Assembly (NCBI GenBank): GCA_024138015.1
Contig: JAMXBB010000002.1
Coordinates: forward strand, 15,541,280 to 15,605,279
DNA: 64,000 nucleotides
Source of the DNA: Lumnitzera littorea
Taxonomy: Eukaryota; Streptophyta; Magnoliopsida; Myrtales; Combretaceae
Direction: 5' to 3'
Shown: positions 48,201 to 60,929 of the stretch, one piece after another
Layout: each line of letters begins with the position of its first letter
Position numbering within the stretch: position 1 is the stretch's first letter
Made by a program: the position numbers and the translations under genes
Notes under the pieces: model-generated
What the model saw: only the letters and a program-made list of their open reading frames with translations
Told to the model about the DNA's origin: nothing
The model's database searches: none

Positions 48201-48924
48201 CTTATTTTAATAATGATTTGATAAGTTTTAATAAAAGGTTCGAGTTTCAAATGACACGATGCCTAAAAGATATGAAATAGTTTTCTAATTATGTAAATAT
48301 ATATATATTTTTTTGGTCAATAAAATATATATATTTCAAAATTCTAAATTATAAAATAGTAGAAAAACTTCCAGATATTCAAATTTTAGTTTATGCATAA
48401 TATCCCATTATTGACTTATTTTTTTTTATGGGGAAAGAGGTTAATTTGATAATTTTATGAGCTATACCGGAATAAGCTGAATATATACTTCTAATATAAT
48501 TATACGAAAATATTGTAATTAAAAAAAATCTTTTATTGTTTTGTAATTTTGTCTCGCATTCATAATAATTAACTTAATACTGTCATCTTCTCATTTAAAT
48601 AATCATTTTATGATTTATTTTCTAAAATTTTGACAATGGGCATGAAAGATAAGTGGAAAAATCATAGCTTGTGGGAAGACCTTCCTGTTTTGTTTCGTAA
48701 TAATGAGAAAGTGCATGGATAGTTGCGTATGGTGCCATAGGATCGTAGGATCGTGTAACTTCTTCTACTAAAGACAATATTAACATAGAAATAAAAAATT
48801 GGTATTACTTTATTTAATTTACATTAGCATAGATTATAAAAAGACACAAATAATCCTAAGAATAAACAAATTTTCTATGGAGTAAGGATGAACTCCTGTA
48901 TATATCATTGAAGAGCTGCTTATT

Positions 48925-49190
48925 AAAAAAAAACCCAAAATTGTTTATTTAAAAAAAAATCAAACCTCAGAATTATTTATTAAAAAAAATTTTAATTATG
49001 CTTTGAAGGAAAAAGAAGTATATCATCGATAAACTGTTGCTTGTCAGGTTGATACCCAAAATTGTTTATTTGAAAAAAAAATCAAACCTAAAATTATACT
49101 AAAAGAGGGAAAAGTATACCTAGAATTATTTATTAAAAAAACAATTCAACCTAGAATTATGTTAGAAGAAGAAAATGAGTATATCATCAC
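48925..49190 (+). repeat. Imperfect tandem repeats, ~125-bp period
   Basis: CCCAAAATTGTTTATTT + A-run + TCAAACCT and AGTATATCATC blocks occur twice, with an extra partial copy of the AGAATTATTTATTAAAAAA block. Non-coding. Confidence 0.75.
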
Positions 49191-51530
49191 TATGTTTTAT
49201 CATCGGCATCATCTTTACTAATTTACTGCTTTTTTGCAAAGAAAAGGAAAAAAAAGAAACCCTCATATTTTGGACATTTGTGAACAAATCAAAACAAGAT
49301 AAGAATTTTATAAAATTATGATTAATTAAAAATCATTTTATAGAAAAATCTTGAATTGATTTTTTCTATAACTCAATGTAAATTTAGATAGAAGTACGAA
49401 AATGAGTAATCAGAGTTTAGACAGAGAAAGATCAAAACTCTTTTGGTTAATGTTATTTTGATTCAAATTGATTATTATTTTAAGCTTTTTAGAACTTTTA
49501 TGTATAAAAATGAAGTTTGATTTAAATTTGTCATTTTAAATCACTATTGATGAAGATGGAGAGAGAGAGATGGTAGAGAGAGAAATATTGATAAACAAAA
49601 ATCACCTTTGAAAAGTAAAAGATGAAAAAAAATCAATGTACAAAAGAGACAATAAACAAAAATTAGATTCCAAAACCTATTTATCTTCTATTTTCGAAGA
49701 TAGCAATTTTGGAAGAAAAAAACAAGAACACTTACTACATCACAATTCATAAGTTTGAAAGGGGAATCCAATTACATATTTTCTAGTAATAAGAATTACG
49801 TATGAATGACTATTATAGGGGTTTGTTTGACCTGAACAATGAGTAATTAGTATTTACTTAAACTAGCACATAATGCATAAATGATGATGTCGTGAAAATA
49901 ATAACAAAGTTTTCGTACTTATTTCGTGCTTTAACTTTTTATTTTTTTTAACGTCGAAAAAGTTATTTTGATAAATTAATTTGCTAAAATAAGTAAAGTG
50001 AATAAAAAAAAGAAATAAAATGACCAGAAAAAAAGTGAAATGAAGCAAAAATAACATTAACCATAATAAAGAATAAAAAAAAGATTAAGTGTATAAATGA
50101 TTTTCCATTTACTTTGCGTAGGTAAATGCTTTTGCTTAAATACAACACAATAGAAAAAAAAAAAAAGAATAATTAAATAAATGAGAGTATGAATATGTCT
50201 AAAAGGATAGGGATGAGTGAGTCTAGTGGATAGAATAGTAATATCTCACTGGTAGATATAAATTTAATAAATTTGAAATCAAAACATACCTTTATACTTG
50301 TCAAATTAAAGACATGGTATATATTTAATTTTTTTGACTTAGTGTTCATCTAAGAAAGCACGCTGTAATTCAAGCTCATTCAGTTGGATTTATAATTATT
50401 AATTATATGTTATAGTTGAAGTATATAGCAGTCTACACACATAGAAAAATGATACAACACCCTATAATATATAAGGTATAGGTTCCACAAATGTGTACCA
50501 CAACTTATGAGCGCTTGTTCAACGAATTTAAAAATGGAACTTATTATCTTATATTGTATAATAATCTCATTTTAAAATCCATCTAATCATAAACGATTCA
50601 AACCAGGTTTTTACCATACACGCTTTCACGCTTGGATTCACAAGGAGAGATCAGGTTAGAAGCATAAGATAATGCCTGATTTGAGTTTGTTTGTTTCTTT
50701 TTCTTTTTTGTGTGTTTGCTTTTTAATTTTGATATAAAGCCTGTATTGGAACACAAACAAATAAAATCTTCTATATAAATATCCATTGTGTGCGGCCCAA
50801 ATTGAGTTGAGATATTTCCATTATCTGTAATGGTAGAATGGAAAACCCAAATAAATGTTTGCTGTTAATAGATAAGATTACAATATGTTGATATTTTGTG
50901 CTACGAATATATCTATATAAATTGCAAATAAATACTTTCAAATTTATTTTATGTCCAATTAGAGTTTTAAGAAATATATAATCTTCGTTTTTTTATTGTA
51001 TGAAAGTATACTTTTAGATACTAGTTTACTATCTCGCTTTTGAATAAAATAATGAAAAAATGCTAAAATTTAATAAAAAAATTATATAAGTCAAGGGAAA
51101 AGGGGAAATCGTCATATGAGGATTTGAGAGCTTTTTTTTCTTTTTTTTTTTTGGGCCAGATATAGGAATTTAGATGGTCAATTTTAAGAATATGGAATTC
51201 ATCGCAAATAAAAAAAAATAAGAAGATAGATTTAAAATGTACCCGATTTATTTGTAGATATTTTATAGATAGATTTGGAAAAGAAATTTTAAATTCGTAC
51301 TCAACGGGCCAACATTCATTATGCTTTTCTTAATAGCATAGCTTACTATAAGTAACCGCTTTACCCGATTCAGGCATAGATGTTTAAGAAATAAGTTAAA
51401 CTATTAAAATATATATATACATATATATGTATATTTATTTTTATTAATAATATTTTCATTAATAATAAAAAAACAAAGAAGAAGGAATCATCGTCACCTA
51501 TAAAAACAATATCAACATAACACCAAAGCT
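49191..51530. other. AT-rich intergenic DNA upstream of the LRR gene
   Basis: No gene seen. TA-rich runs at 51407-51435 lie about 150 bp upstream of the CT-rich leader and could include the promoter, but no single TATA box can be chosen. Confidence 0.5.
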
Positions 51531-51539
51531 CAATAACAG

Positions 51540-51668
51540 CTTCACAGCAGCGCCTCACCAACCCCCACCCTTCCCCTCTCTCTCTCTCTCTCTCTCTCTC
51601 TCGCTCCCTCTCTCTCTTCTTCTACAAACGACTCAACCGTTAGGTCGTTCAAATCTGGCAAAAGGAAG
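51540..51668 (+). other. Likely non-coding first exon (5' UTR) of the LRR gene
   Basis: A CT-microsatellite-rich leader (CT run 51576-51602 and a second to about 51620), followed by ACGACTCAACCG and a clear donor AAGGAAG|GTAAGAG with the cut after 51668. Pyrimidine-rich leaders and a leader intron are common in plant genes. The link to the coding exon 3 kb downstream is inferred from orientation and lack of another gene between. The start site is not known. Confidence 0.55.
51576..51620 (+). repeat. (CT)n microsatellite in the leader
   Basis: About 13 uninterrupted CT units, then CG, then a shorter CT run. It lies in the probable 5' UTR. Confidence 0.95.
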
Positions 51669-54660
51669 GTAAGAGAGCTAGATCTCCTTTTCATCGCCTA
51701 ACTTCCTTTTGGAATTGTATTCCCTTGTTGTTACGTGTAGGTTTTGAGAAATATGCATCCGTATGAACGATGATTTTATAGGTTCATGTTCGTTCTTGAT
51801 TGTTTGGGTGCTTTTGTTGTGTGTTGTTATACGGAAAGTTTGTTACTTTTAGATATTCAGATGCAAGTTAATTCTTTTGTTTCGCGGAAAACGTTTTCCG
51901 GACTTTTTTAAGGAAGAAGAAGAAGTATCGTCTGGATTTTTTCAAGGTAGATACACATACAATCTAGGTCTAGTTGCTCCTGGTGACCAGAGGCTCATAG
52001 GTTGGAGACACAGAAACAGCTTCTTCTCAAAATATAAGGAGAAGGCTGTATACACATGTGGCCTTTAGTGGCAGAGACAGGGTAGGTCCCTGCAGGCTCT
52101 TCCTAACTTTATTAAATTAATCTAAGAATGTTAAAATTTTTCTGTTGATATTTTTATAGTTATGATCTGCCTAGATATTAATATTTGCAACTCGTCCCTT
52201 ATCGAGGAAAATCCAGCGTCCCCACACTGTGGTCTCCTTCCCCATAACCCAACTGCCTAGTGAAATGTTTTACCGCACCACTATGCCCCTTTTATACAAC
52301 CTAGACCCGAAGATGATGGTGGTGCTCTGCTGGTGGTTATGCCAATTTGAATGTAACGAAAGAATTGAGAAAATCGAATTCATCTTTTGGAACTGGAGGT
52401 GTCTTTCTTATGTCTGATACATGTATTTTCTTAACCTTAAGGACCGCAAAATATTTTCAGTGAAATAAATGTCCACTTGACAGTTTTTTCTGTGAATTGT
52501 TTGTGTACCTAAGAAATATATTAAAACAAACAGAGAAAAAAATGTTTAACTGTTGGTGCCGGATATTGTCTAGGGTTAGAGGTGAGCCAGTGAAACTATT
52601 ATATTTTGCACCCTATAATATTCTATTTGATCGGGTAGTTTCAAGAGAAATATGAATGTCATAATGCAGGTTCTAGATATGATTTTTTGATACTAGCTTC
52701 TGTAGTTTGGAGTATGAGTATGTCTTTGTACTTGTACCCAGCTTGGAACCTATTCTCTAAGATATAACAGATTAGAGGTTCCAAGGTATAACAGAGTAGA
52801 TGTTCCAAGCTACTCCATATCTGTCGTGTAAAAATTATTAAATAATGATGATAAATTTAAAACTATATTATGTCTTTATCTTCTAAGTTCTAAAATATAT
52901 CAAAAAGGGGGAAAAAAAATATAAATATAGAGGTTATAACCTAAGCTCATCATTTGTAAAAAAACCCCAAACCTAAAGTATTTCCTACTTCATTTCTTCA
53001 CCTCTTTCTTATCTTTGTTCCTGCATTTCTCTTTTCTATTTCTCTTGTCCCATTTCTTCCCCATTATTAAGCCTACATTTATTGTTATCTTCTGCTTCTT
53101 TCTCATCTCATTTATATAGTTTTATTTGTCTTTTGTTATTATGTTGTATATTTTCCATTGGATGTTGCATTTGTAAAGTTATTACAATGGATATGGTGTT
53201 ATATACTTTAGGCAAGTGGGCTAAATCTTCTAATAGATTTTAAGGTCTGTACATGTAAAGGGTGTGCCTTCTTTATGGTGTGTTGTTTTGTCACTTTTAT
53301 TTTGTGATGTTAGGATTTTATACAAGGTAGATTTTGTAACTTCACTTTTCTGAAATTATGAAGGCCATGCGATATGAATGAAAAGGATGTCATGGAAATA
53401 TTGTAAAAGTTTACCTTAAAATTTAAATATTATAACACTAAAATAGAATAATTTACAGGTTCCTTAGGTTCTAGGGTAGTTTCAGGATGTTATAGAGTAG
53501 ATTTCAGTTCCGAAATTTGAGAATTGGTACCTATAGTGTAGGGAATGGGTAGGGCCTATTAGTTGAAGACAGTAGGACATGCATGTGAATAACAAGAAAG
53601 TGATGGAAAGTTCTTCTGCCTTTTTAACTGGAAACTTGAAAATTATCTGTAAGTGAAAGATTTTTCCTTGAACAAAGGTATCTTAGACATCTAAGGAATA
53701 TGGTAGTTAATCGAATTTACAACTATTGTTTTCAGTGGTTGCAATGGCCGTAGAATTGCTCATTTGGGTGCATTTATTTTAAGACAAGTTTTTTTATATT
53801 TTCTCATTTTTTAAGAATTTTTTCACCTTGCTGGACAGGATTTGGTGGGTGTTGCAGTGCATTGTGAAAATTCATTTTTGGCCTGTTATTTTACCATGGT
53901 ATCGGGTCATGTTGAGTTTGTTATTTGTTTGTGCATGTCAAACAGTGCAGTGCTGTTGCTAATGCTTGGTGAATGAATTTACTTATCTCCACAGAATGGA
54001 AATGGATAGCAAGCTTGAATTGCTAGTTGAGAAGTGATCTGTAGAATAACAGATCCAATTGGGCGCATGCATATATTTTTGATTGTGTGAAATTTTGTTA
54101 GAAAAGAATGTTATATTCTCAGAAGTTTCCACTTTCCTTCCTTCTATAGTTGAAATCTTGGGAAGCTATCATCTCTGGATGTCAGTGTTTGAAGCTTACT
54201 TCAGTATTTTTCTTGAAAGTTTATTTCATCTGGGGGCAACAAACTGATGACAATACCCTTTTCTCTATTTTCTGATGTTTTCAGGCCTGGATTGCTTTTA
54301 TGTAGTGGAAGTTGGTACTTTTTAGCTGACAAGCTTTTGTTTCACTCTGGCCGCTGCCAGTAGTTCAAAGTTTTCTCCCACCTCTTTGAGGGTGTGGGTT
54401 GATCATGTAGTGGGGTTTCTTTGCATTTCCAGGAGATCAAGGTCATCATATGCTTGGAGATTGTGTCGCATTTTGGAGGGCTTGTCACTTGATTATGGCT
54501 AAAGCCACCCTTACCTGAGTTAAAGCTTGAGGTGGCTTCTCATAAATAATTTATGATCTGTTTGTTTCGCTTGATGTTTTTACATTACGAATAGTTGATC
54601 ATTGGTAACTTCTCAATCATCAGAAAAATTTAGATTTGTAACTGCTTATCAATTGTCAAG
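51669..54660 (+). other. Probable 5' UTR intron region of the LRR gene
   Basis: T-rich, no coding similarity on either strand. A plausible last acceptor is TCATCAG at 54617-54623, leaving 37 bases of leader before the ATG; CAAG directly before the ATG is an alternative. Further small leader exons cannot be excluded. Near 52740-52805 a short repeat of TTCCAAG...TATAACAGA(T/G)TAGA occurs. Confidence 0.45.
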
Positions 54661-57270
54661 ATGGTTCGTTTTTCATGCTTCAATGGTCAAATCAATAGCC
54701 ACAAGTCAAAGGTAAGGGGAAACTATTGTTCCAAGCTTTTCTAAGTTGAAGTTAATCGACGATCATTATATATTGTGCATGGGATTTCTTCTTATTTATT
54801 TATCTATTTTGTCCAGCAGAAAGAAGCTCAATCCTCTGTTGAAACTGCGGTTGAATTTCAAGGTTTCTCTCATGGTCAGGGAAAAGAGGGTATAATTGAT
54901 CCAAACACATCCTTTTCGAAAGTGCATGGGGATAACGGAGTCTATAATAACCCTGAACATCTTCCATTAGTTGTTTCTCTTGAACGAGGCTGGAATTCAG
55001 AGGAAATGCAAAGCCAATTTCATATCAATGGAGACAAAGTGGTTTGTCAGACTGGTATCAAGAAATGTCAATCTCTAGAAAGTGGACTGCAATACCAGGG
55101 GAAAATTTTTATTGACCGAGATGAAACTGATGATGAGATAGACCAGGAATTTTCCTTTGATCAGTCAAATGGTCATAACAGGTCAGTGGTTCAGTATACG
55201 AACATGAGTCCAGTGTTTAGCACTCCTATTGAAGAACAAAAGACACCAACCTGTGAATCTCCCGAGGCATCTGATTTTTTCAACAACGAATCGATCTTCC
55301 GCATTGGAGATAATTCAGAAAGAGAGAAGGAAAATTCTGATAACCAATTATCAGGAGAACATGCTGGTGACTCTGATCATACACCGCGCACACCACCAAC
55401 ACTGGATAGAACCCGTTCCCTGCCCGACATGAATGAACACTCCCCCACTTTTGGTGAGTGCTCTAATAGGCATTCGGCTCTCCAGTCAAGGTCTTTTGGC
55501 GATTTGCATGTTTTGGACGTTAGACAGGAAAAGTCATCAATAGATGAGAACAAAACTACGCAAATGCCAGGACAAGAAATTAATTACAGTGTGTGTAGAA
55601 CTGGAAGTGCTACGGTAGTAAATCAAGTTGAGAGTAGCCATGATTCATATGTCTATACTGGGGCTATGGAAGAGCTTGGCATGCCTTTAATGAATGATGC
55701 ACCCCTGGAAGTTCTTCAAGAAGAACCTTCTGTTGAACGGTTGGAGTTACCAAGCAAGGATTTTAAGTTTAAGCGTATTGAGCAGTGGGTGAGTAGTCTA
55801 GAGCCTTGCAGTCCATTGGAAGAGAAAGAGCAATGGTTCCATCTCAATGATCCGAATGATGCAGAACCAATTGCTTCAAATGATTTGGCCACAACCAAGG
55901 CTGATGGTAAGATTGCTCCTGGTGCAGAAGCTGCAAAAAGATACATATCTTCCTTGAGTCCCTCAGCCACAACTGCTCAATTGTCAAATCATGGTCTGGC
56001 TATGATACCATTTCTAAGCACATTTTCAAGCTTGAAAGTGCTTAATCTTTCTGGCAATGCCATAGGTGTGCTTCCAACATAATTTCCGTTGAATCATTCT
56101 ATTTGACTTCAAATCTATGGCTGGTTACCTTGTTTTCTGATCAAATGATATGTTTGCCTTTTCAGGGAGGATTACTGCCGGTTCACTTCCACGAGGACTC
56201 CATATGTTGAACCTGTCGAGAAACCAGATTTCCACCATTGAAGGCTTACGCGATCTTACAAGACTACGTGTATTGGACTTGAGCTATAACCGAATATTGA
56301 AAATAGGACATGGTACTTCCTGCTGAAACATTAGCCTTAATGTCCTCCATTTCCTATTTACTTCGCTTTTTGTTCTGTACTTAGCTTTTCATCTAGATGC
56401 TTATGTGCACTGTGTAGGTATAATCGAGTGCTACAAGCGAATTCATTCTGTTTTGTGATTGATTTTTAATGCATCAATTAAAATGTGCTCTGTGCTGCAT
56501 TACTCTTAATCAGCTATATATCTCACTTCTTGATATCTTCTGATCTGTGCATAATCTAAGGAACGTAGCAGGTATAGGAGCCACTGAAAGTACTAAAGAA
56601 ACAACTATAGCAATCCTGTTGCTAAGAAATTGCATTTTGATATCTTTCAGGCCTTGCTTATTGTTCCTCCCTGAAAGAGCTCTACTTAGCTGGGAACAAA
56701 ATCAGCGAAGTTGAGGGTCTGCACCGACTTCTGAAGCTAAGTGTTCTAGATTTGCGTTATAACAAGATCTCGACGGCAAAGTGTCTTGGCCAACTTGCAG
56801 CAAATTACAATTCATTGCAAGCCATCAACATAGAAGGAAACCCTGCCCAGAGAAATGTGGGAGATGAGCAATTAAAAAAGCACCTACAAGGACTTCTTCC
56901 TCATCTAGCTTACTATAACAGACAACTTATAAAAGCTGGCACATTGAAAGACACAGCAGAGCGGTCGGTTCGTTTAGGAATCAGTTCCCATCAATACGAT
57001 CGTGGCTCTAGAGGAGATCATAAGTCTAGTATGCGCAAGAGTAGCCATGGTCTTGGTAGCAAGGCATCGACGACTTCACACAGCCGTAGAAGTCAAGGAA
57101 CTGCATCTTCTAAACATTCTAAAGGGAAGCATGTTCACTTTCCCCCAAGTGGAATCAAGGCTAACCATCACCCCAAGTTTCATTGGGATTTTAGCGAGCA
57201 TCTCAAGCAGTTGAGGTCTGACCTCTCCATGCGCAGAAGTCACAGTGAAGGAACTTTGGGAGCATTCTGA
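54661..57270 (+). CDS. Leucine-rich repeat protein, plant 'outer arm dynein light chain 1'-like
   Basis: Four coding exons: 54661-54711, 54817-56065, 56166-56312 and 56651-57270. They join in frame to 688 residues (2067 nt with stop). The start MVRFSCFNGQINSHKSK is a short first exon typical of this plant family. Residues 18-400 are acidic, Ser/Thr-rich and probably disordered, with phosphorylation-like patches (TPRTPPTLDRTRSLPDMNE). About residues 405-545 hold SDS22-like LRRs: LKVLNLSGNAI, LHMLNLSRNQI, LRVLDLSYNRI, LKELYLAGNKI and LSVLDLRYNKI, then a cap (LQAINIEGNPAQRN, LPHLAYYNRQ). The tail is basic and Ser/His-rich, ending SHSEGTLGAF. Introns have GT-AG ends, and LRR register is kept across each junction. 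The annotated name comes from similarity to an algal axonemal protein; flowering plants have no flagella, so the real role is unknown, probably protein binding. The gene appears intact. Confidence 0.93.
54814..54819 (+). promoter_or_regulatory. Tandem NAGNAG acceptor of LRR exon 2
   Basis: CAGCAG follows a pyrimidine-rich tract. Use of the first site gives an extra Gln (QKEAQ), use of the second gives KEAQ. Both keep the frame. Confidence 0.8.
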
Positions 57271-57700
57271 GATGGACTTTACGCTCAATATATAGCCTCT
57301 CACAGCAAGGCGGTGGTTATGGTTCTTGCTTTATTTCTGAGCCTCTGTAGCTCGTGGCTGTTTTTTACTTTGTTTTTCTATTTACCTACTTATTGAAAGG
57401 TTGGATTTTTATTTTTTATTTTTTAGTTGAATTCGTGAGCTTTTTCACTTTCTGTCATCGATTGGAACTTCCGTTTAGGAAAAATAGATGCATTAGAACT
57501 AGTAAGTGGAGACATTTTCTCATATTAGGACAAACATGGTGTGATCTTATTTTATTTATTTATTTATTATTATTATTATTATTATTTTTTGTCTTTTCGA
57601 AGTGCCGATCCATGTAGGCCTCTGTTCTAGAAATTATAAGTTACGTCAACTGTGATATGCAGTCCTAAAGCCTTTGGAGAAAAAAGCTTTTGAACTTCTT
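57271..57700 (+). other. Probable 3' UTR of the LRR gene
   Basis: T-rich DNA after the TGA at 57268-57270, with a (TTTA)n/(TTA)n run at 57548-57586. No unambiguous poly(A) signal can be fixed. Confidence 0.4.
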
Positions 57701-60090
57701 TTAGGATTTGATATAATTTCGAACTTATCATGCTTATTTGTGGTTATTAAGAAATTTTAGAGGAAGATGATAATCGATCTTGATGATGGTGATAGCAACT
57801 AGCGATAAGGATGATCGTTAGCTGTTACAGAAAAATATTAATGAGAAACAGAAAAAAAAAAAATATGTTTTCCTCTTTTCGGTATTGATATCGTTTTCTT
57901 ACTTTCTATTTCCATATTCATCAGCAATGAATTAATACAACTGCTTGTTGCTAGCTGCCTTCGTCTCTCTCTCCCCTCTCGGCGGCTTAGCCTCTCCCGC
58001 TAACCACTGTAAATTACCGTCCGTCAATAGAGATGATTGTAATTTCAAGATATGCTAGGATGGCAATGGACGGGTCATGATAAAATATTCGATCCGTTCA
58101 TTTTACTAAAACTTTATAAGATATTACTCGATAAGAATTTGGGATAAGTTTTAAAAATTAGATAAAAATCTGTTAAGGTTTTAAGATAGATTGTAGGATT
58201 TTTAAAAAACTCGTTGAAAGATTGATACTTGATAAAAATAATAAATTAATAATATAATATTAAATAGAATTCAATTAGAGAAATAATGTAATCAAAAGTT
58301 TTTCACCTTTTTGTTTGTATATATATTTTTAAAAAGTAAGATATAGTAAGTAAATTGTTATTATCATCTATATTGCTATTGTTGTGTTTTTTTACGGTTT
58401 ATGTTATAATTTTATGTTTTTGTCATGTATGTTGTTATTTTACAAATTTTGAATAGGAATTACTTTATTATTCAATATATATGCTCAATTTCGGTAAAAC
58501 AATAACACAAATGAGATAATTTGTTGAAGTAAAAAATTATCATTTAGGTAAAAGGAAAAAATAAACGGGTTTACAGGTTGGGAAATGAGTATTCTATTAT
58601 AGTATTGGATGGAATGTAGGAGCAGGATTAAAAATTTATTAAGGTTTTGAGACGTGCTTGAGAATTCTATTAGAATAATAGAATGGAATCTAAGATTCTA
58701 TGATCCATCCCAAACCTGTTTTATAACAAAAACAAAATAGAACTAATATATGTCTAAACTTATAAGTATACTCTCAGAAATTTTCGAGAAAATGCATGTG
58801 TCTCTTCAATGGCTTCTAAAGTTTCCAAGTTAACACTAAAAAAGCCCAAATTTTGATTGTTTGAAAGGATTAATCACTCTTTCTGAAGTTCTAGAGAGAT
58901 AGAACACATCGTGGGTCCTAAAGGTTGCAATCTCGTTATTTTTTAAGGGTTTTTGTTGGCTCATTTTCAATTCATGTTCGGTAGCAAAGAAGAACTTTCA
59001 AAAGTATGCAATTTGAAGTTGACTTGCTGTTAGGATCTACGTTTGTTCCATGTGGATGTTTGCAAGTTGTTTAGGTATTTATTGTAGAACTCAGTATTCA
59101 CAATGACGATATATGACGTAAGATTTTGTTAATTTTTATTCTACGATACTTCTTCAATGGTTTAAAACGAAAACTTATCACACTTTTAATATTAATTACT
59201 CAATTTCAAGCAACTGTAGAAAGGATGTAAAATTTCTTAAAGTCTGTTAACGGCTAGTAGAATCACTCATTGACATTTTCCTATTATATATTATAAAAAG
59301 GGTTTCACATTTGAAGAGTGATAATTAGTGGTCCGATGCATTTGTTGAAAGAATAAATAAGACAACTTTACACATTTCTATATGTTTAATTTTTTTTTTC
59401 ATAAAATGTGTACCGTTTGTTTTCCTTCAATAAATGTGTTTTAATACCTTCCAAAAGAAAAAAAAAAATGTGTAATCAAATTTACTAAGCTCTGAAGTCA
59501 TTTTTATCTTTAGGGATTTCCACAAGATCATCAAGGCACCGGTGCTATATTAGCAATTTAAGAATTCTCTCATTTTAAAAAATTTTCTCCACCTCAGGGA
59601 AGTTTCCTAACGTTTTTAATTTTTTTTCCCTGTATCACATGTTACTATTATTTTTACACTAATATAAATTTCAATATGTAGCTACTTGTGTCTTGTATAT
59701 GTTCATGACTAAAGAGGAATGACGGGTCTTTATTTAACGACCTAACTTTATCCGACAGGATTTTTATGGGTAGATTGTTAGCCATATCCTTGCATTAAGT
59801 ACGTAGGATGACTAGATTTTTATATATATATATTTTTATTATTAATGATTTTATAGTATAATAATATGAATATTGATTTCTTGATGAGATAAATCGGGTT
59901 TAAATTCTTTTTTTTTCTCTCGTTGTACTTATCAAGAATAAATAACTAGATTTTTTATTATTACACATCTATTAATGATTTTTGTATTTTGTAATGTATT
60001 TCCCTTTCATTTTGAGTGTATGATTATGTCTTATCAATTTTTAATTCTCAATCAGTAAATTATTGATTTAGGTTTCCTCGAGGAGTTGCG
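57701..60090. other. AT-rich intergenic DNA with possible repeat remnants
   Basis: The stretch 58040-58720 contains GGATGGCAATGGACGGGTCA and later ATGGATGGAATGTAGGAGCAGG-type words seen in dispersed plant repeats. No boundaries or domains can be set. The rest shows nothing. Confidence 0.4.
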
Positions 60091-60099
60091 TTCCATATT

Positions 60100-60430
60100 G
60101 GGAATTATAGGAGTCCTCTAAACTAGGGCTCATTCGTTAAATTTCAATGGCTCCAAAGAGGACAGCGAGTGCAAATTGCAAGACGTTGGAGAAAGTCTCG
60201 GTCGGGTTATCATTTCGACAAGATGGCAAACTGTACTAGCGAATTCGCTGATCTCGTAACGACTCTAAGCCGTACAAGTGTCACCAAGTCAGTGGGCATG
60301 CACACGCACAACAAGTCGAGGCTTGACAAGTGTCAGAGTACAGTACTGCCAAACAAACAGCTACATGACAACTATCAAACCATTAGTTACGGAACATCGA
60401 GATCTTTGGAGCTGAAAACAGCCTAAACGA
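60100..60430 (+). other. Base-balanced island, unassigned
   Basis: A 330-bp patch with markedly higher GC than its surroundings. It holds an ATG-led 31-codon frame (from 60147, MAPKRTASANCK...) and an 85-codon frame (60169-60426), neither of which I recognise. It could be a gene fragment, an exon or a decayed transposon. Confidence 0.3.
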
Positions 60431-60754
60431 ATTCAATACAATAGATCCCATTCCGTAGCTGAGTTCAGAATTATAATTAGAAATTCGGTTTGAGCTTGAT
60501 GTGGTTTAATTAGACACGTTATATTTCACTATCGAGCTTGATTTAAGTTAATTAAAATGAAATTGATAAGTCACTGGAATATATTATTTATTATATTGCA
60601 ATCATATGGAATATGTATAAATATTATATTGAGCTTGAATAACTTACAAATTGATTTTATTCTTTTACATATTATTATAGAATTGATTAAAAATAATTAA
60701 TACGTTCAATCATATCATTCATGGACTAGAAAGCATTTCTCATTTATAATCCTG

Positions 60755-60778
60755 TTTTTTTTTTTTTTTTTTTTTTTT
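60755..60778. repeat. Poly-T tract
   Basis: 24 T in a row. It could be the poly(A) end of an old minus-strand retroposon, but no body was recognised. Confidence 0.9.
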
Positions 60779-60929
60779 AAGTAAAAATTACATGTTCCTG
60801 GGATCATGCATCTGTGGAAGGCCTCTAACATTAATTTTTTAAGAAATAGAATAATAACATCCATAAATAGAGAACTAACGAGGATCGATTGCCCCACTTG
60901 CAAAAAATGCAATGAAAAACAGGTGACCC

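Noticed and set aside
51877..52068. A 63-codon frame downstream of the LRR leader exon
   Set aside because: No similarity and in the probable leader intron. The start is not in a good context.
53000..54600. Further coding exons upstream of the LRR start
   Set aside because: No frame with similarity. The first coding exon already begins with the family's usual N-terminus.
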